64,000 bases of DNA from Tissierella sp. Yu-01 (GTDB lineage: Bacteria; Bacillota; Clostridia; Tissierellales; Tissierellaceae): positions 434,001-498,000 of the forward strand of contig NZ_CP120677.1 in assembly GCF_029537395.1 (NCBI RefSeq), given 5' to 3'. The notes beneath the pieces were generated by a model. The model searched no databases. It had not been told where the DNA came from and worked only from the letters and a program-made list of their open reading frames with translations. The translations under genes and the position numbers were made by a program. The first letter of the stretch is position 1. Each line of letters starts with the position of its first letter. Below, one piece after another: positions 59,106 to 64,000 of the stretch.

Positions 59106-60149
59106 ATGAAAAAATACAAATCTATATTCTTATTAATAGTTATACTTTCTATAGCAGCATTCGCCGTAGGATGTGGTGAAAACAAACCAAAGTTAAATGT
59201 ATATAACTGGGGTGACTACATTGACACGGAAGTTCTGGACCAGTTCGAAGAAGAATATGGTATAAAGGTTGTATATGATACATTTGCTACTAATGAAGAT
59301 TTATATGTAAAATTAAAGCAAGGTGGAAGTAGTTATGATGTAATATTCCCATCTGATTATATGATTGAAAGAATGATAAGAGAAGATCTACTTGTAAAGA
59401 TAGATAGAAATAATATACCTAATTTAGATAAAATAGGAGAGCAATTTTTAAATCTTTCCTATGATCCAACTAATGACTATTCAGTTCCTTATATGTGGGG
59501 TACTGTAGGAATTATTTACAATAAAACAATGGTAGATGAAGAGCTTGATAGTTGGGCTGATCTTTGGAATGAAAAATATGAGGACCAAATTATTATGCTA
59601 AATAGTCAAAGGGATTCTTTAGCTGTTGCATTGAAGAAATTAGGATATTCTTTAAATAGTAGAAATGAAAATGAATTAGAAGAAGCTAAAGCAGAACTTA
59701 TTAAGCAAAAACCGTTGGTATATGCTTATATGGGTGACGAAGTTAAAGAAGCAATGATAAGCGGAGAAGCTGCAATTGCAGTTGTATGGTCTGGTGATGC
59801 AGTCTACATGAAATGGGAAAATCCAGATTTAGAGTATGTAATACCAGAAGAGGGAACAAATTTATGGTTTGATTCCATGGTTATTCCTAAAAATTCACAA
59901 AATAAAGAAGCTGCCGAAAAATTTATCGACTTTATGACAAGACCTGATATAGCTGCCAAAAATGTTGAATATATAGGCTACTCATCTCCAGTTCCTGAAG
60001 CAGTAGAGTTATTAGATGAAGAAACACAAAACGATCCAGTTGCTTATCCAAGTGAAGAAGATATTGAAAACACTGAAGTATTTAATGATCCTGCGGATAT
60101 TATTCAAACATATGATAGAATCTGGACTGAAATAACAAGTGAAGAATAA
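59106..60149 (+). CDS. potD: PotD, polyamine-binding lipoprotein
   Basis: 347 residues. Lipoprotein signal with a lipobox ending AVGC (Cys23), then the type II binding-protein fold: NVYNWGDYID, TFATNEDLYVKL, FPSDYMIERM, and GEAAIAVVWSGDA. Acidic and aromatic residues line the polyamine site in the family. It delivers spermidine or putrescine to PotBC. It follows potC by three bases and is ended by a terminator. Confidence 0.94.
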   Translation: MKKYKSIFLLIVILSIAAFAVGCGENKPKLNVYNWGDYIDTEVLDQFEEEYGIKVVYDTFATNEDLYVKLKQGGSSYDVIFPSDYMIERMIREDLLVKIDRNNIPNLDKIGEQFLNLSYDPTNDYSVPYMWGTVGIIYNKTMVDEELDSWADLWNEKYEDQIIMLNSQRDSLAVALKKLGYSLNSRNENELEEAKAELIKQKPLVYAYMGDEVKEAMISGEAAIAVVWSGDAVYMKWENPDLEYVIPEEGTNLWFDSMVIPKNSQNKEAAEKFIDFMTRPDIAAKNVEYIGYSSPVPEAVELLDEETQNDPVAYPSEEDIENTEVFNDPADIIQTYDRIWTEITSEE

Positions 60150-60158
60150 TTCAAACCA

Positions 60159-60192
60159 AAAACCTCCAAACTAAATTGGAGGTTTTGTGTTT
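60159..60192 (+). terminator. Terminator of the pot operon
   Basis: AAAACCTCCAA pairs with TTGGAGGTTTT around six bases, then a T-rich tail. Confidence 0.82.
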
Positions 60193-60241
60193 TTTAAAGC
60201 ATAATGGGTAATAAATATAAGTAAATATGAGGAGGGATAAC

Positions 60242-61423
60242 TTGAGCTTAAGGTATTTAATCATAGGAAATGGTATTGCTGGTTTAGCCGCAGCAAAAGA
60301 GATTAGAAGAAATGATAAAGAAGGATCAATATTATTGGTTTCTAAAGAACCGTATTTAACATATTGGCGTATAAAACTGACAGAAGCAATAGCTATGGAT
60401 TTAAATAAAAGTGACTTTTTAGTCAATAAAGAAACCTGGTATAATGAAAACAACATAGAAGTATTATTGAATAGAGAAGTTAGTAAGATTGTACCAGAAA
60501 GTAACAAGGTAATATTAGATGATAATACAATTATAAATTATGAAAAACTATTATTGGCTACTGGAAGCACACCATTTATACCACCTGTTAAAGGAATAGA
60601 TAAAGAAGGTGTATTTTCATTAAGAACTTTAGATGACCTAGAAGAATTAAAAACTTATATAAAGGATTGTGGGACAGTTTCAGTAATCGGTGGAGGATTA
60701 TTAGGAATAGAAGCAGCTTGGGCCTTAAGTAGATTAGGAAAGAAAGTTAATGTAATCGAATATTCCCCGCATTTGTTAAGTAGGCAATTAGATAAAGAAA
60801 TAGGGGATAAATTAGCAGAAAGACTTATAAGTGAAGGTTTGAACATATTTTTACCAGAATCATCAGAAGAAATAATAGGAGATAAATATGTTACAGGGTT
60901 AAAGGTTAGTCAAGGCCATTTGATCAATACCGATGCTATCTTATTTTCTACGGGGGTCAGACCGAACATTGATCTCGTAAAGGATACTGATATTCAATAC
61001 AATAGAGGTATTAAAGTAGATAGAAATATGAAAACAAATATAGATAATATATTTGCAGCTGGTGATGTTGTAGAAATAAACAGTATGGTTATCGGTTTAT
61101 GGACAGTAAGCAATGATCAGGGTAAGATAGCAGGTGCAAACATGTCTGGCAATAAAGTGGAATTTGATGACCCAAAACTGTTCACCAACTTAAAGATCAA
61201 AGACATACAGGTCTTCTCTGCAGGAAATATTCAGGATTATGACAGAATTTATGAATATAAGGATGAAGAAAAGGATATACATCATAAGCTATATACAAAG
61301 AACAATAAAATAAACGCAGTAATATTATATGGTGATTTAACAGAGGTAAATAAATTAAGAAGTGCAGTAATAAATCATCAAAATATAGAGGAATATTTAA
61401 GTGATGGATTGCCTTTTAAATAG
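60242..61423 (+). CDS. NAD(P)/FAD-dependent oxidoreductase, NADH:rubredoxin reductase-like
   Basis: 393 residues, TTG start with GAGGAGGG five to six bases upstream. An ATG 15 bases earlier overlaps that site. FAD motif IIGNGIAGLAAAKEIR, ATGSTPFIPP, NAD motif VIGGGLLGIEAAWALS and second FAD motif TNIDNIFAAGDVVE. No redox-active Cys pair. Closest type is the clostridial NADH:rubredoxin reductase, which feeds electrons to rubredoxin for O2/H2O2 removal. No rubredoxin gene is adjacent, so the acceptor is open. Confidence 0.87.
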   Translation: MSLRYLIIGNGIAGLAAAKEIRRNDKEGSILLVSKEPYLTYWRIKLTEAIAMDLNKSDFLVNKETWYNENNIEVLLNREVSKIVPESNKVILDDNTIINYEKLLLATGSTPFIPPVKGIDKEGVFSLRTLDDLEELKTYIKDCGTVSVIGGGLLGIEAAWALSRLGKKVNVIEYSPHLLSRQLDKEIGDKLAERLISEGLNIFLPESSEEIIGDKYVTGLKVSQGHLINTDAILFSTGVRPNIDLVKDTDIQYNRGIKVDRNMKTNIDNIFAAGDVVEINSMVIGLWTVSNDQGKIAGANMSGNKVEFDDPKLFTNLKIKDIQVFSAGNIQDYDRIYEYKDEEKDIHHKLYTKNNKINAVILYGDLTEVNKLRSAVINHQNIEEYLSDGLPFK

Positions 61424-61448
61424 TTGAATTATTAAAGGGGGATTATTT

Positions 61449-63077
61449 GTGGATATACAATTTTTTGGTGCAGCTAAAATGGTCACAGGCTCTAATATAT
61501 TGTTAAGTACGAAGAATCACAACATACTAATAGATTGTGGTATGTTTCAGGGAAATAAGGAAAAGGAACGAATGAACTATATGGAATTTCCTTTTAATCC
61601 GAAAGATATTGACTTGTTACTGCTTACTCATGCTCATATTGACCATAGTGGAAGAATACCCAAGTTAGTCAAAGACGGATTTAAGGGAGACGTTATATCC
61701 ACTAAGGCAACAGCAGACCTTTGTGAGATAATGTTAAAGGATAGTGCAAAAATTCAAGAATCAGATGCAGAATGGGAAAATAAAAAAAGAGTAAGAGCTG
61801 GATTGTCAGAAATTGAACCATTGTATACTATGGAGGATGTAGAGAACAGTCTAAAACACTTTAAGCCCTACTATTATAATCAGAGAATTAGTTTAAATGA
61901 TGAAATTAGTATTAGATTTAAAGACGCTGGCCATATTTTAGGTTCATCTATACTAGAGATTTGGGTTAATGAAGAAGGTAAGAATACTAAAGTTGTCTTT
62001 TCAGGAGACCTAGGAATGCCTGGACGACCAATTATAAATAATCCTGATTATATAGATGAGGCAGATTATCTCATTGTAGAATCAACCTATGGTGATACTG
62101 TACATGAACCTTTTGAAAAGAGTACACTGGAATTAATTGATGTTATTGAAAGGACAGCACTAAGAGGAGGAACTGTTCTTATACCTTCATTTTCGGTAGG
62201 TAGGACTCAAGAACTTATATATGAATTAAACAAGTACTATGAATATAATGAGATTGAGGAATATATGAGAATCCCCGTATATGTAGATAGTCCTTTAGCG
62301 GTGAATGCTACAGAAGTATTTCAAAGAAATTCTAATAGTTTCAATAAAGAAACAACTGATATGATATTACTTGGTGATAATCCTTTTACATTTAGAAATC
62401 TTAGATACGTTAAAAGTCAGGAAGAATCCATAGCCCTTAACAAAGCAAATTTTCCAAAGGTTATAATTTCATCCAGTGGAATGGCAACGGCTGGTAGGAT
62501 TAGGCATCACTTAAAACATAATCTGTGGAATCCATTAAATAGTCTTGTGTTTGTTGGATATCAAGCTGAAGGGACTCTAGGAAGGATTTTGTTAGATGGC
62601 GCTAAAAAAATAAAATTACTCGGTGAAGAAATAAATGTTGCATTAGAAATATATGACCTTGAAGGATTTTCTGGCCATGCTGATCAAAAGATGTTAATGA
62701 AGTGGATTAGAAATTTTAAATCAAAACCTAAGAAGATATTTTTGGTACATGGTGAAGAGGATGCTTCCCAAGTTTTATCCAATCTAATAAAGGAATATTT
62801 TAAGATAGAAGCTATAATCCCAAGTCTTGGAGAAAAGTTCAATATTAAGAAGGATTTTGTTGAAGTAAAGAAAGGCATAAGTATAGAGCCAGTTCTACTC
62901 AAAGAGGATATTGAGAAAGAGCTTGAAAGTGTATATAATCAATTTAACGCTTTATTTAGTAGGTCTGAACATATATATGATGATAAGATATTAGAAAAGA
63001 ACTATGATATCTTAAAGAATAGGCTTATTGAAATTCAAGACCAGTTAATGGATTTGAACATATTAATAAGTAAATAA
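61449..63077 (+). CDS. MBL-fold beta-CASP hydrolase (YsIR/KH-less CPSF73-like RNase)
   Basis: 542 residues, GTG start with AAGGGGG upstream. The metallo-beta-lactamase motif THAHIDHSGRIP binds two Zn. The beta-CASP domain has IPSFSVGRTQELIYEL and the RMMBL-type end FSGHADQKML and LVHGEEDA. Such proteins are predicted RNA endonucleases/exonucleases. The last about 85 residues form a charged helical tail. Substrate unknown. Confidence 0.9.
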   Translation: MDIQFFGAAKMVTGSNILLSTKNHNILIDCGMFQGNKEKERMNYMEFPFNPKDIDLLLLTHAHIDHSGRIPKLVKDGFKGDVISTKATADLCEIMLKDSAKIQESDAEWENKKRVRAGLSEIEPLYTMEDVENSLKHFKPYYYNQRISLNDEISIRFKDAGHILGSSILEIWVNEEGKNTKVVFSGDLGMPGRPIINNPDYIDEADYLIVESTYGDTVHEPFEKSTLELIDVIERTALRGGTVLIPSFSVGRTQELIYELNKYYEYNEIEEYMRIPVYVDSPLAVNATEVFQRNSNSFNKETTDMILLGDNPFTFRNLRYVKSQEESIALNKANFPKVIISSSGMATAGRIRHHLKHNLWNPLNSLVFVGYQAEGTLGRILLDGAKKIKLLGEEINVALEIYDLEGFSGHADQKMLMKWIRNFKSKPKKIFLVHGEEDASQVLSNLIKEYFKIEAIIPSLGEKFNIKKDFVEVKKGISIEPVLLKEDIEKELESVYNQFNALFSRSEHIYDDKILEKNYDILKNRLIEIQDQLMDLNILISK

Positions 63078-63090
63078 AGGGGGTAATTAC

Positions 63091-64000
63091 GTGAAGTACA
63101 TTGAAAATTTATCCAATAATCCATGGTATAACCTTGCTTTTGAGGAGTATTGCTTTAGGAATCTACCAAATGATGAAGATTACGTAATTTTATGGATTAA
63201 CGACCCAGCGATTATCGTTGGAAAAAACCAGAATACAGTAGAAGAGATTAATACTGAATATGTTAAAGAGAATGGAATTAAGATAGTTAGACGTGTAACT
63301 GGTGGTGGAGCCGTATATCACGATTTAGGGAATCTAAATTTTTCAATTATAACAACAATAACTGGACCAGAAAGAATCGATTTCGGTCAGATAAATATTC
63401 CAGTTTTAAAGTCATTAGAGAAGCTAGGTATAAATGCTGAACTTTCTGGAAGAAATGACCTAACTCTTGAAGGCAAAAAGTTTTCAGGCATTGCACAATC
63501 TGTATGGAAAAAGAGGGTTCTAAACCATGGGACCATACTTTTTGATACTGATTTGACTGTTTTGTCTAAGGCATTAAATGTAAAAAAAGACAAAATTGAA
63601 TCAAAAGGAGTTAAGTCTGTTAAATCAAGAGTAACTAATATTAGACCTTTTTTAAATGAAGATGTTGACATAATAACATTTAAAGACCTTCTACTAAATA
63701 ATATTTTTGAATTTAAGGAACAAGAAGTTAAAGAGTATAAGTTAAGTCAGGAGCAAATTGATGAAATAAATAAGCTTTTTAAAGAAAAATATTCTACATG
63801 GGAATGGAATTATGGTGAATCTCCAGAATTTAATTATAAAAATTACAAAAGGTTTTCATCCGGGTCTATAGAAGTTAGACTCGATATTAAAAATGGAGTA
63901 GTAGTAGAAGCAAGGATATTTGGTGACTTCTTTGGTACTGAAGATGTTTCAAAATTGGAGAATTTATTGGTAGGAAATAAATATGATAAAGATGAGTTGA
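63091..64000 (+). CDS. lplA: Lipoate-protein ligase A, cut by window edge
   Basis: At least 303 residues, open to the right edge. GTG start with AAGGGGG eight bases upstream. Signature RRVTGGGAVYHDLGNLNFS, GRNDLTLEGKKFSG with the catalytic-region Lys, and NHGTILFDTDL. It activates lipoate and attaches it to lipoyl domains of E2/GcvH proteins. The terminal part (SGSIEVRLDIKNG) belongs to the small C-terminal domain. The last residues lie outside the window. Confidence 0.93.
   Translation, partial: MKYIENLSNNPWYNLAFEEYCFRNLPNDEDYVILWINDPAIIVGKNQNTVEEINTEYVKENGIKIVRRVTGGGAVYHDLGNLNFSIITTITGPERIDFGQINIPVLKSLEKLGINAELSGRNDLTLEGKKFSGIAQSVWKKRVLNHGTILFDTDLTVLSKALNVKKDKIESKGVKSVKSRVTNIRPFLNEDVDIITFKDLLLNNIFEFKEQEVKEYKLSQEQIDEINKLFKEKYSTWEWNYGESPEFNYKNYKRFSSGSIEVRLDIKNGVVVEARIFGDFFGTEDVSKLENLLVGNKYDKDEL

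Overview
This is a low-GC, strongly AT-rich chromosomal segment from an anaerobic Firmicute. The 16S-23S-5S operon, 6S RNA, AddAB, YtxH and PspC proteins, SpoVE/RodA-type proteins, frequent TTG/GTG starts with strong AGGAGG sites, and anaerobic enzymes (2-hydroxyacyl-CoA dehydratase activase family, rubredoxin-reductase-like flavoprotein, PepF) point to Clostridia/Tissierellia. Genus cannot be settled from sequence reading alone. Nearly all of the window is dense core genome. No prophage, complete insertion sequence or CRISPR array is visible.

Layout. 1-8.7 kb: the end of addB, addA and an alpha/beta hydrolase in one overlapping operon, then a convergent MFS transporter, a divergent ABC exporter and a small hypothetical gene. 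8.8-13.7 kb: a cell-envelope/signalling operon (polysaccharide deacetylase, OmpR-type regulator, sensor kinase, lipoprotein, small membrane protein). 13.7-15.6 kb, minus strand: pspC-like, recX, GIY-YIG, glpP. 15.7-20.6 kb: FHA protein, FtsW/RodA and class B PBP, then pepF. 20.7-28.5 kb: nadK, a RluD-type synthase, small hypotheticals, an FtsH-type protease, a probable 6S RNA, YtxH/DUF948 envelope proteins, a lipid kinase and MarR. 28.5-33.9 kb: one giant signalling protein (pseudokinase, STAND ATPase, TPR, GAF, GGDEF, GAF), followed by LacI, a UPF0016 transporter with a Cys-motif extension, an orphan LuxR-type regulator and a LysR regulator.

37.8-45.6 kb: a ribosomal RNA operon with two tandem promoters, followed by 21 tRNA genes and one terminator. 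This block carries two repeat families I cannot name. The first is a roughly 85-bp double-hairpin repeat (four copies). The second is a roughly 107-110-bp structured insert found twice, each time between a duplicated 5' piece of a tRNA gene and the intact tRNA gene (Lys and Phe). The second family is the strongest candidate for something undescribed.

45.6-64 kb: a three-gene dehydratase-activase set, a YprB-like nuclease, a Cys-rich hypothetical, an asparaginase preceded by a probable short structured RNA, a cysteine desulfurase-ThiI pair for tRNA thiolation, a potABCD polyamine operon led by its XRE-cupin regulator, a flavoprotein, a beta-CASP hydrolase and the start of lipoate-protein ligase.

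All assignments come from reading motifs. No database search was possible.
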